A DNA stretch of 43,222 nt from Burkholderiaceae bacterium (GTDB taxonomy: Bacteria > Pseudomonadota > Gammaproteobacteria > Burkholderiales > Burkholderiaceae_C): assembly GCA_022072045.1 (NCBI GenBank), contig JAJVIL010000048.1, positions 1-43,222 of the forward strand. Reading direction: 5' to 3'. The stretch's first letter is position 1; the number at the start of each line of letters is the position of its first letter. Positions 7,684 through 14,855 of this stretch are shown here, piece after piece. The notes under the pieces were generated by a model. It ran no database searches, had not been told where the DNA came from, and was given only the letters and a program-made list of their open reading frames with translations. The translations under genes and the position numbers were made by a program.

Positions 7684-10068
7684 ATGCCGCGGCCACCGGC
7701 GCGCACGGCGATGAGTTGTGCCCTGTGCGGCCTGCCGACGCCGGAGCCGCCGCTGCGCGATGGCGGGCGCGACTACTGCTGCACCGGCTGCCGAGAAGTA
7801 GCTCGGCTGCTTGGCGCGGCGTCGGCTGCGGCAGCACCCGCCCCGCCGATGGTGGCGCGCGACGACGCGCCGGTGGCGGGTGAACAGGCCTTCTTCCATG
7901 TCGATGGGATGCATTGCGCGTCGTGCGAGCGCCTGATCTCGCACGTCGCGGCGGGCGTGGAGGGTGTGCTGTCCATGCGCGCCTGCTACACCACCGGGAC
8001 CGCCAAAGTCGTCTACGACCCGGCGCGAATCGCCGAGTCCGAGTTGAGCGGCCGCCTGAGCGTGGCCGGCTATCGCTTCCGCCCGCGCGGCGAGCCCATC
8101 CCCGAGTACGACGAAAACGCCGATCTGCTGCGCATGCTCGCGGGCTGCTGTGTGGCGTCGGCGGTGATGATGCTGTCGTTCGTCTTCGTCTACCCGCTCC
8201 ACGCGGGTTGGGTCGACCCGCAGGACTACGCAGCGATCGGCTGGCTGGCCTTCAGCCTGGTGCCGAGCGCGCTCTTCGTGCTGACGACGGTGCAGGTGTT
8301 CTACGTCGGCGCGCCGATCCTGCGCGGCGCGCACACGGCCTTGCGCGTGCGCGGCCTCAACATGGACTTGCTGCTGGCGCTGGCCTTCTGCTCGGCGTAC
8401 GCCTACAGCGTGTTCCAGCTCTGGCACGGCGCGGCCGACCTGTACTTCGACGTCGCCAGCGGCGTCGTCGCGGTGGTCACGATCGGCCGCTTCCTCGAGC
8501 GCGGCGCGCGCGAGACGGCGCTGCGCGAGATCGGCCGATTCCTCAACGCAGAGCCGGCGCGCGCCTGTGTGGTGCGCGCCGGCGAATGCTTCTTCTGCAC
8601 TGCCGACGAACTGGCCCCGGGCGACCGCCTCGTCGTCCGCGAGGGAGAGACGATTCCCGCTGACGGCACGATCGCTGACGGCGCCGGCGCGGTGGACGAG
8701 TCGCTGTTGACGGGAGAGCCGTTCCCGGCAGCGCGTCGGCACGGCGACCGCGTGTTGGGTGGCGCCGCGTTGCGCGAGGGTCGCATCGAGGTCGACGTCG
8801 GCGACCGCGTGCGCAGCCGGATCACCGAACTGGGGCAGGCGCTGTGGAACGCACAGGTCGGAGCCGGCGGCACGACAGGGCGCGCAGACCGCCTGGCGGG
8901 CCTGTTCGTACCGCTCGTGCTCGGGCTCGCGCTGCTCGTCGGTGCGGGCTTCCTTGCCGCCGGGGCCGGGCCGCAGCGAGCGCTGCTCGCCGCGCTGGCG
9001 ACGTTGATCGTGTCGTGCCCGTGCACTTTCGGTCTGGCAATACCGCTGACGCTCGCCAGCGCGACGAGTGCCGCGCTGCAGCGCGGCATTCTCGTCACCC
9101 GCCCCGAGCTGTTCGATCGGGGCGCGGATGTGGACATCGTCGCCATCGACAAGACCGGCACGCTGTCCAGCGGTGAGATGGTGGTGTGCAGCGTCGTCGG
9201 GCCACCCGAGGTGGCCAGCCTGGCGGCCGCCGTCGAGCGCGACTCGCCGCATCCGGTGGCACGCGCGATCGCGCAGCTCGACCGCAGTAGCATCGCCCGC
9301 GGCGTCCAGCACCATCCCGGACGCGGCGCGTCGGGAATGGTGGGCGGAAGGCGGGTGGCCGTCGGCAGCCAGGTGCTGTTCGAGACGCTGCGATGGTCGG
9401 TGCCGCCCGCACTGGCCGCACAGTTCCCCGTATCCGGTCGCGCAGGCATCGTGTCGTATGTCGGCTGGGATGGTGTGGTGCACGGCGCCATCGTCACCCG
9501 CGACCAGCCGCGGCCCCAGTGGGAGTCGGTCGTCGATCGCCTGCGGCGACGCGGTCGTGCCGTGCTGTTGACGGGCGCCGCGAGTGCCGAGCCCTATGGG
9601 TCGCGCTTCGACGAGGTATTCGCCGGCGTGCCGCCGGAGGCCAAGGCGGCCGTCGTCAGGAAGCTGCGCGAACGCGGTCGCGTGGCGATGGTCGGCGACG
9701 GCAGCAACGATGCCCCGGCGCTGGCCGAGGCGGATGTGGCCGTCGCATTCGGTGCGCCGACAGCGTTGGCGGCGCAGGCGGCGGCGATCGTCGTCGCCGG
9801 CGACCGGCTCGATCGCGTCGTCGACGCACTGGACATCGTCGCCTGCGCGCGGCGTCGGGTACGGCAGAACCTGGGTTGGGCGCTGTCGTACAACGCGGTT
9901 GCCGTGCCACTGGCGATGACCGGTCTGCTCAATCCGCTGTGGGCCGCGCTGGCGATGACGGCCAGCAGCCTGCTGGTTGTGTGGAACGCGACGCGCCCGC
10001 TGATGCCCACCCCCGACCCCGCCGTGCACGACCCGCAGTCGACGCGGCGCAAAGCCTGGATCGCGTGA
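7684..10068 (+). CDS. Copper-type P1B ATPase (CcoI/FixI-like)
   Basis: A 794-residue heavy-metal pump. The N-terminus has a Cys cluster (C12-x2-C15, C32-C33-x2-C36) of the kind seen in CcoI/FixI, then an HMA domain with GMHCASC (C78, C81). Membrane helices follow, with the actuator motif LLTGEPFP, the metal-binding C445-P-C447 in the membrane, phosphorylation site D489-KTGT, the HP motif (SPHPVARAIA) and GDGSNDAPAL. CPC indicates Cu(I); CcoI-type pumps send copper to the periplasm for oxidase assembly rather than for detoxification. It is 51 bases downstream of subunit I in the same direction, so it probably metallates CuA and/or the active site. ATG 7711 is an alternative start that still keeps the first Cys cluster. 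Confidence 0.9.
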   Translation: MPRPPARTAMSCALCGLPTPEPPLRDGGRDYCCTGCREVARLLGAASAAAAPAPPMVARDDAPVAGEQAFFHVDGMHCASCERLISHVAAGVEGVLSMRACYTTGTAKVVYDPARIAESELSGRLSVAGYRFRPRGEPIPEYDENADLLRMLAGCCVASAVMMLSFVFVYPLHAGWVDPQDYAAIGWLAFSLVPSALFVLTTVQVFYVGAPILRGAHTALRVRGLNMDLLLALAFCSAYAYSVFQLWHGAADLYFDVASGVVAVVTIGRFLERGARETALREIGRFLNAEPARACVVRAGECFFCTADELAPGDRLVVREGETIPADGTIADGAGAVDESLLTGEPFPAARRHGDRVLGGAALREGRIEVDVGDRVRSRITELGQALWNAQVGAGGTTGRADRLAGLFVPLVLGLALLVGAGFLAAGAGPQRALLAALATLIVSCPCTFGLAIPLTLASATSAALQRGILVTRPELFDRGADVDIVAIDKTGTLSSGEMVVCSVVGPPEVASLAAAVERDSPHPVARAIAQLDRSSIARGVQHHPGRGASGMVGGRRVAVGSQVLFETLRWSVPPALAAQFPVSGRAGIVSYVGWDGVVHGAIVTRDQPRPQWESVVDRLRRRGRAVLLTGAASAEPYGSRFDEVFAGVPPEAKAAVVRKLRERGRVAMVGDGSNDAPALAEADVAVAFGAPTALAAQAAAIVVAGDRLDRVVDALDIVACARRRVRQNLGWALSYNAVAVPLAMTGLLNPLWAALAMTASSLLVVWNATRPLMPTPDPAVHDPQSTRRKAWIA

Positions 10069-10096
10069 ACGCGCCCAGGGCCGGGCTCGCCCGGTC

Positions 10097-10131
10097 CGCC
10101 GCCCGCGGGGGTTCAAGGAAAGCGGGCGGCG
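10097..10131. terminator. Strong hairpin between convergent genes
   Basis: A perfect 10-bp inverted repeat (CGCCGCCCGC at 10097-10106 with its complement at 10122-10131) surrounds a 15-base loop. It lies between the P-type ATPase stop and the stop of the convergent MscS gene. A second, smaller GC hairpin precedes it at about 10081-10094. No T tract is present. Confidence 0.5.
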
Positions 10132-10182
10132 CATGCATGGTCGGCCCAGGGTTGACTATGGACCGGCCCAGGGCGCAGCGGC

Positions 10183-10989
10183 TCAACCCTGCCGCACGAT
10201 CTGGCTCGGTGTGGGCGCCGGCCAGCCGGCCTCGCGCACGGTGCGCACGATCGCCTCGTTGGTGTCGAAGTACACCTGCCAGTAGTGCTCGTTGTGGGTG
10301 TACGGGCGTACCGCGATCACCGGCCCCAGGGTGTTCATGTCGAGCAGGCTCACGTCGGGCGCCGGCGACGCGGCGACGTTGGGGATCTTGGCTACCGCGG
10401 CCTTCAGCCGCGCGATGGCGTCGACCGGGTCGACGCTGCCGGCAAGCTGCGCCGTGCGGTCGACGCGGCGCACCGGCAGCGCCGAGAAGTTGCGCACCGT
10501 GTCGGAGAAGATCTTGCTGTTGCCCACCAGCGCGATCACGTTGTCGGGCGTGATGATGGTGGTGCCGAACAGGCCCAGCTCGTGCACCGTGCCGACGACG
10601 CCACCGACCTCGACGAAGTCGCCCACCTTGAACGGCCGCAGGATCAGCATGAACGCGCCGGCGGCAAAGTTGCCGAGCATGCCGCTCCAGGCCGCACCGA
10701 TGGCGACGCCGGCGCCGGCCAGCAGCGCCGCGAACGACGTCGTCTGCACCCCGAAGTAGCCGAGGATGCCGAGCACCAGCGCGATGTTCAGCGTGATCGC
10801 GACGATCGAGCCGAGGTACTTGGTGAGCGTGGGGTCGAGGTGGTTGCGGTTCATCGCCGCGCCCATCAGCGCGATGACCCGCCCGATCAGCCAGCGGCCG
10901 ATGACCCAGAACGCGATCGCCGCGAGGATCTTGATGCCGAGCTCGGTGACGGTGGTGCTCAGGAATTGCTGGATGGCTTGCAGATCCAT
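10183..10989 (-). CDS. Small-conductance mechanosensitive channel (MscS family)
   Basis: A 268-residue MscS-type channel, close to the E. coli MscS length. It has an N-terminal helical region with about three membrane segments. The pore-lining third helix shows the Gly/Ala packing pattern AALLAGAGVAIGAAWSGML, followed by NFAAGAFMLILRPFKVGDFV, the classic TM3b/beta-domain junction. The remainder forms the cytoplasmic beta and alpha/beta vestibule. Such channels release solutes on hypo-osmotic shock. ATG 10989 is the start. It is divergent from the SDR gene. Confidence 0.93.
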   Translation of the reverse strand: MDLQAIQQFLSTTVTELGIKILAAIAFWVIGRWLIGRVIALMGAAMNRNHLDPTLTKYLGSIVAITLNIALVLGILGYFGVQTTSFAALLAGAGVAIGAAWSGMLGNFAAGAFMLILRPFKVGDFVEVGGVVGTVHELGLFGTTIITPDNVIALVGNSKIFSDTVRNFSALPVRRVDRTAQLAGSVDPVDAIARLKAAVAKIPNVAASPAPDVSLLDMNTLGPVIAVRPYTHNEHYWQVYFDTNEAIVRTVREAGWPAPTPSQIVRQG

Positions 10990-11057
10990 GGTGGGCGGCC
11001 TTCTTCTTTGCGGGGAGGGCCGCGATGGTAGGGCCGAAGGGCGTGGCCCGCGATCGA

Positions 11058-11063
11058 TATAGT
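11058..11063 (+). promoter_or_regulatory. Possible -10 element for the SDR gene
   Basis: TATAGT stands out in the GC-rich 128-base divergent spacer between the MscS and SDR starts, about 55 bases before the SDR start codon. No good -35 element was found at 16-18 bases, so this is tentative. Confidence 0.3.
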
Positions 11064-11117
11064 CCCGGGTGGTTCGCCCGCGGCAACGCCGCAGGCACAG
11101 ACGACGAGGGCAACACG

Positions 11118-11906
11118 ATGGATCTGGGCATCAAGGGCAAGTGGGCGCTGGTGTGCGCGGCGAGCAAGGGCCTGGGCAAGGGCTGCGCGGCGGCGCTGGC
11201 CGGCGAGGGCGTCAACCTAGTGGTCACCGCGCGCGGCGCCGAGGCGCTCGAGGCCACCGCGGCCGAGTTGCGGCAGTTGCCCGGTGCCGGGCAGGTGATC
11301 GCGGTGGCGGGCGACATCGCCACGCCCGCGGCGCGCGCTGCCGCGCTGGCTGCGTGCCCGCAGGTGGACATCCTCGTCAACAACGCGGGCGGCCCGCCGC
11401 CGGGGGATTTTCGCGACTGGGGCCGCGACGACTGGCTCAAGGCGATCGACGCCAACATGCTGGCGCCGATCGAGCTGATCAAGGCCACCGTCGACGCGAT
11501 GGCCGAGCGCGGCTTCGGCCGCGTGGTCAACATCACCTCGGGCGCGGTGAAGGCGCCGATCGACGTGCTGGGGCTTTCCAACGGCGCACGCAGCGGGCTC
11601 ACCGGCTTTCTCGCCGGGCTCGCGCGCCAGCCACGCCTGGCCTCGCGCAACGTGACGATCAACAACCTGCTGCCCGGCGTGTTCGAGACCGACCGCATCC
11701 GCACCACGCTGCAGGGCATGGCCGCCAAGACTGGCAAGAGCGTGGAGCAACTGAAGGACGAGCGCCGCGCCACCATCCCCGCCAAGCGCTACGGCACGGC
11801 GCAGGAGTTCGGCCAGGTGTGCGCATTCATCTGCAGCGCGCAGGCGGCGTACCTCACCGGGCAGAACATCCTGCTCGACGGCGGCGCGTACCCGGGCACG
11901 TTCTGA
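11118..11906 (+). CDS. SDR-family oxidoreductase lacking the YxxxK catalytic pair
   Basis: A 262-residue Rossmann protein of the classical short-chain dehydrogenase family, related to FabG-like enzymes. The nucleotide-binding loop is AASKGLGKG (a variant of TGxxxGxG) and NNAGG is present. Catalytic S141 is in place (NITSGAVK), but the residue 13 further on, normally Tyr, is S154, and the Lys position is R158 (GLSNGARSGL). Activity as an ordinary oxidoreductase is therefore doubtful. ATG 11118 follows GAGGGCAA; the open frame upstream has no family similarity. The isomerase gene follows after 21 bases, probably in the same transcript. Confidence 0.88.
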   Translation: MDLGIKGKWALVCAASKGLGKGCAAALAGEGVNLVVTARGAEALEATAAELRQLPGAGQVIAVAGDIATPAARAAALAACPQVDILVNNAGGPPPGDFRDWGRDDWLKAIDANMLAPIELIKATVDAMAERGFGRVVNITSGAVKAPIDVLGLSNGARSGLTGFLAGLARQPRLASRNVTINNLLPGVFETDRIRTTLQGMAAKTGKSVEQLKDERRATIPAKRYGTAQEFGQVCAFICSAQAAYLTGQNILLDGGAYPGTF

Positions 11907-11927
11907 TCGACCGCGCCGGAGGACGAG

Positions 11928-12521
11928 ATGAGCCAGCAGATGGACTTCTTCTTCTTCATCGGCAGCACCTACTCCTACCTGTCGGTGCTGCGCGCCGAAG
12001 CCGCGGCCGCGCAGGCGGGCGTGGCGCTCGCCTGGCGGCCGTTCAGCGTGCGGACGCTGATGCGTGAGCAGAACAACGTGCCGTTCGCCACCAAACCCGT
12101 CAAGATGCGGTACATGTGGCGCGACGTCGAGCGCCGCGCAGCCCGGTTCGGCTTGCCGTTCAGCGGCGTCCCGCCGTATCCGGTTGACCCCGACGAGCTG
12201 GCCAACCGCGTGGCCACGCTGGCTGCGAGCGAGGGCTGGTGCCGCGAGTTCACGCAGGCCGCCTATCGCCAGTGGTTTCTCGAAGGCCAGGATCCAGGGG
12301 CACCCGAGACGCTGCGCCAGGTGCTGCAGGCGCTGGGCCGCGATGCCGAGCGGTGCATCGGCGAGGCTTCGAGCGAGCGCACGCGGCAGGCGTATCTCGC
12401 GGCGACCGACGAGGCGCGGCAACTCGGCATCTTCGGCTCGCCCACCTTCGTCGTGGGGCGCGAGATCTTCTGGGGCGACGATCGGCTCGACGATGCGCTG
12501 GCGTGGGCTCGCGTGCAGTGA
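11928..12521 (+). CDS. DsbA-fold 2-hydroxychromene-2-carboxylate isomerase-like protein
   Basis: A 197-residue protein of the DsbA/kappa-GST fold. The start MDFFFFIGSTYSYLS matches the HCCA isomerase group, in which the Ser/Thr of the S-x-Y-S region replaces the CxxC of thiol oxidoreductases and binds glutathione. The C-terminal GIFGSPTFVVGREIFWGDDRL, with its cis-Pro loop (SPTF) and W-G-x-D-R-L end, is the family hallmark. These enzymes isomerise intermediates of naphthalene-type aromatic breakdown, but no other aromatic gene is nearby, so the real substrate is unknown. ATG 11928 has a GGAGGACG ribosome site. Confidence 0.88.
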   Translation: MSQQMDFFFFIGSTYSYLSVLRAEAAAAQAGVALAWRPFSVRTLMREQNNVPFATKPVKMRYMWRDVERRAARFGLPFSGVPPYPVDPDELANRVATLAASEGWCREFTQAAYRQWFLEGQDPGAPETLRQVLQALGRDAERCIGEASSERTRQAYLAATDEARQLGIFGSPTFVVGREIFWGDDRLDDALAWARVQ

Positions 12522-12623
12522 GCGAACTGCGGCCATGGTCCAGCGGCGTCTGGAGCGATTCCGACGCGCCGCGCGATCGAGCGCCAGCGCATCGGCCTGC
12601 CATTTCCAAAGCCGAGGAACCTC

Positions 12624-13085
12624 ATGCAAGAGCCCATCCAGGTCCGTCCGATCGAGCGCACCGACTACGCCGGCTGGCGTCCGCTCTGGGACGGCTACAA
12701 CGCCTTCTACGGGCGCAGCGGCCCGACCGCGCTCGCCGAGCCGATCACCGCGGTCACCTGGGAGCGCTTCTTCACCGCCAGCGAGCCGGTGCGCGCGCTG
12801 GTCGCGGTGCAGAGTGGCCGCATCGTCGGCCTCGTGCACTACCTGTTCCACCGCAGCACGACGCGTCTGCACGACATCTGCTATCTGTCGGACCTGTTCA
12901 CCGTCGAGTCGCAGCGCGGCCGGGGCATCGGCCGCGCGCTGATCGTGGCGGTGTACGACGCGGCGCGCGCGGCCGGCTGCACGCGCGTCTACTGGCAGAC
13001 CCATCTGTCGAACATCGCCGGGCGCACGCTGTACGACAAGGTCGCCGAGCACAAGGGCTTCATCGTCTACTCGCACGAGATGTAG
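12624..13085 (+). CDS. GNAT-family N-acetyltransferase
   Basis: A 153-residue single GNAT domain. The acetyl-CoA-binding motif A is DLFTVESQRGRGIGRALI (R/Q-x-x-G-x-G/A), and the last strand-helix region YWQTHLSNIAGRTLYDKVA is typical of the small-molecule or amino-acid acetyltransferase branch. ATG 12624 is preceded by GAGGAAC. It lies about 100 bases after the isomerase gene on the same strand. The acetyl acceptor cannot be predicted. Confidence 0.88.
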   Translation: MQEPIQVRPIERTDYAGWRPLWDGYNAFYGRSGPTALAEPITAVTWERFFTASEPVRALVAVQSGRIVGLVHYLFHRSTTRLHDICYLSDLFTVESQRGRGIGRALIVAVYDAARAAGCTRVYWQTHLSNIAGRTLYDKVAEHKGFIVYSHEM

Positions 13086-13131
13086 CGCGCCGGCGGCGCT
13101 GCGCCTCGGCGTCAATGCCCCTACTCGCGGT

Positions 13132-13149
13132 CGCGCGCGCGCGCGCGCG
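13132..13149. repeat. (CG)9 dinucleotide run
   Basis: Eighteen bases of strictly alternating C and G lie in the spacer ahead of the AhpD-like gene. A shorter run occurs inside the amidohydrolase gene near 31420-31435. Such runs can slip or form Z-DNA, but in a GC-rich genome they may be chance. Confidence 0.7.
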
Positions 13150-13186
13150 TAAGCTGGGCGCTCGCGTCGCCAAGGAGAAAGAACCG

Positions 13187-13540
13187 ATGGAGACCGCCCT
13201 GTACCCGCAAGCCAGCGCCGAGATCGCGCGCAAGCGCCGCGAGCTGGCACCCAAGCAGCTGGAAGCGTTCCGCGCATTCAGCGCTGCCGCTTTCGCCGAA
13301 GGCGCACTGAGCGCGAAGACCAAGCAGCTGATCGCGGTGGCGGTCGCGCACACGACGCAGTGTCCGTACTGCATCCGCGGCCACACCGAAGGCGCGCTGA
13401 AGGCCGGCGCGAGCGAGGCCGAGATCATGGAGGCGATCTGGGTCGCCGCCGAAATGCGCGCCGGCGGCGCCTACGCGCATTCGGCGCTCGCCATCGACAC
13501 GATGGCGGCGCATGCGCAAGCCGCCGCGCGCACGCCCTGA
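13187..13540 (+). CDS. Carboxymuconolactone decarboxylase/AhpD-family protein
   Basis: A 117-residue all-helical protein with the AhpD-type redox motif C-P-Y-C-x3-H (TTQCPYCIRGH), followed by the conserved GASEAEIMEAIWVAAEMRAGG segment. Proteins of this size with CxxCxxxH act as thiol-dependent peroxidase partners or are uncharacterised CMD-domain proteins. The decarboxylase proper lacks the Cys pair, so the redox role is favoured. ATG 13187 has an AAGGAG ribosome site at 13172-13177, which decides against the much longer open frame upstream. It appears monocistronic or part of the loose plus-strand row from 11118. Confidence 0.88.
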   Translation: METALYPQASAEIARKRRELAPKQLEAFRAFSAAAFAEGALSAKTKQLIAVAVAHTTQCPYCIRGHTEGALKAGASEAEIMEAIWVAAEMRAGGAYAHSALAIDTMAAHAQAAARTP

Positions 13541-13607
13541 GGCGTTCCGAACCCCGCGCCCGCTTGCGGGCCATCGCGGCGACCGATGCGCCCGCTGGCG
13601 CGACACA

Positions 13608-14213
13608 ATGCGCGCCGTGCCTGCAATGCCCTCGAACAGCCCTGACCGCGCGCGCTGGCGCCGCGGCTGCCGCGCAGCGGTTTGCCTGCCAGCGCTGGCG
13701 CGAGCGTCGGCTGCCCTGGCGCTGGCTGTCGGTGCGCTGCGGACTCCCGCCGATGCGAGCGACGAGGCGCGCGTTGCACCCGCCGGCGCGGGTGCTTTCA
13801 GCGCGCAGCTCATCTTGGTGCCCGACGCCCGCCAACTGCTCGCGCAGTGGAGCGGCACGCGGCGCGAGTCGATCGATGTCGACACCGTGCACGCGGTGGC
13901 GGTCGGGGCCGAGGCCAATGCCTTCGTCGTGTTCGGTGGCTGTTCGCCCGACGCTGCCGGCCGCTGCGACGTGACGATGCGGCTGCGCGTGCAAAGGCCC
14001 GACGGCAAGCTGCACGCGACGACACCGCCGCTCGAAGTGTGGCAATACAAGGCGCCGCCGCCGGCGCGCACGCTGCAGCTCTCGGTGCAGTACCTGAAGA
14101 TGACCGTCGAGCCCAGCGATGCCCCAGGCCGCTACGTGGTGAGCGCCGAAGTCAAAGATCACGTGTCCGGGTCGGCGCTGCGGCTCGCCACCGCGTTCAC
14201 GGCGACGCGGTGA
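13608..14213 (+). CDS. Putative exported protein of unknown function
   Basis: About 201 residues from ATG 13608; ATG 13626 or an earlier start is equally possible. The N-terminus is Arg-rich and followed by a hydrophobic, Ala/Leu-rich stretch ending near ADAS, which looks like a signal peptide. The mature part contains repeated beta-strand-like segments (AQLILVPDARQLLAQW, NAFVVFGGCSP) and a few cysteines; I do not recognise a family. Its stop overlaps the GTG start of the UDG-like gene (GTGA), so the frame is probably real and the two are co-translated. Confidence 0.55.
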   Translation: MRAVPAMPSNSPDRARWRRGCRAAVCLPALARASAALALAVGALRTPADASDEARVAPAGAGAFSAQLILVPDARQLLAQWSGTRRESIDVDTVHAVAVGAEANAFVVFGGCSPDAAGRCDVTMRLRVQRPDGKLHATTPPLEVWQYKAPPPARTLQLSVQYLKMTVEPSDAPGRYVVSAEVKDHVSGSALRLATAFTATR

Positions 14214-14824
14214 GGCCAGATCCCGGGGCCTGGCGATCGCTGCTCGCCGAGGTGCGTGCGTGCGACCACTGCGCCGCGCATCTGCCGCTCGGCCCGCGGC
14301 CGGTGCTGCAACTGCATCCGCGGGCTCGCATCCTCGTCGCCTCGCAGGCGCCGGGCCGCAAGGTGCACGAGACCGGCGTGCCGTTCGACGACGCCAGCGG
14401 CGAGCGGCTGCGCGCCTGGCTCGGCGTGACGCGCGAGCAGTTCTACGACCCCACGCTGTTCGCCATCGTGCCGATGGGGCTGTGCTATCCCGGCACGGGC
14501 GCGTCGGGCGATCGGCCACCGCGGCCCGAGTGCGCGCCGCGCTGGCGCCAGCCGCTGCTGCACGAGCTTGGCAGGTTGCAGCTCGCGCTGGTGATCGGCC
14601 GCTACGCCGCCGACTACCATCTGCCGCACGAGCGCGACGGTCTGACGATGGCCATCAGGCACTGGCGCCGCTACTGGCCCTCGATCGTGCCGTTGCCGCA
14701 CCCGAGCCCGGCCAACAACCGCTGGCTCGCGGCCAACCGCTGGTTCGAGCGCGAGCTCGTGCCGCGATTGCAGCGGCGGGTTGCAGCCGTGCTGGCCGCC
14801 ACAGCCCGAACAACCCGGTCTTGA
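14210..14824 (+). CDS. Uracil-DNA glycosylase-superfamily protein
   Basis: A 204-residue protein of the UDG fold. It has C-x2-C near the N-terminus (ACDHCAAHLP), a motif 1-like ASQAPGRKVHETGVPFDD and the motif 2 loop LPHPSPANNRW (H-P-S-P). Catalytic Asp/Asn of motif 1 in true family 4/5 UDGs (GEAPGxxED/N) is not evident, so this belongs to the uracil-DNA-glycosylase-family group of uncertain activity. GTG 14210 overlaps the preceding stop. The last eight or so codons run into a 35-base sequence also found at the end of the 19428-21485 gene, so the C-terminus may have been altered by a small duplication. Confidence 0.8.
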   Translation: MRPDPGAWRSLLAEVRACDHCAAHLPLGPRPVLQLHPRARILVASQAPGRKVHETGVPFDDASGERLRAWLGVTREQFYDPTLFAIVPMGLCYPGTGASGDRPPRPECAPRWRQPLLHELGRLQLALVIGRYAADYHLPHERDGLTMAIRHWRRYWPSIVPLPHPSPANNRWLAANRWFERELVPRLQRRVAAVLAATARTTRS

Positions 14825-14835
14825 ACAGCGCCAGG
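14801..14835. repeat. 35-base repeat copy A (gene-end fragment)
   Basis: This segment matches 19430-19464 in 34 of 35 positions. On the minus strand it reads LALFKTGLFGL, identical to the C-terminus of the alpha/beta hydrolase at 19428-21485, but continues with Trp instead of a stop. It overlaps the end of the UDG-like gene and lies 20 bases past the stop of the winged-helix/TPR gene. It is probably a leftover of a paralogous membrane-tail gene. Confidence 0.7.
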
Positions 14836-14855
14836 ATGCGAACCGGCACGGCGCA

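Noticed and set aside
6442-10134. Very long minus-strand open frame (over 1200 codons) opposite the oxidase and copper ATPase genes
   Set aside because: Composition is Arg/His/Gln-rich low complexity, it has no family motif, and it lies fully antisense to two well-supported genes. This is the usual shadow frame in GC-rich DNA.
10140-10172. Direct repeat CGGCCCAGGG (10142 and 10162) as an operator
   Set aside because: It lies between the stops of two convergent genes, beyond the terminator-like hairpin, so a regulatory role is unlikely.
13132-13149. (CG)9 run as a phase-variable switch for the AhpD-like gene
   Set aside because: It lies outside the coding frame and over 20 bases before the ribosome site. 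Similar shorter runs occur by chance in this GC-rich DNA.
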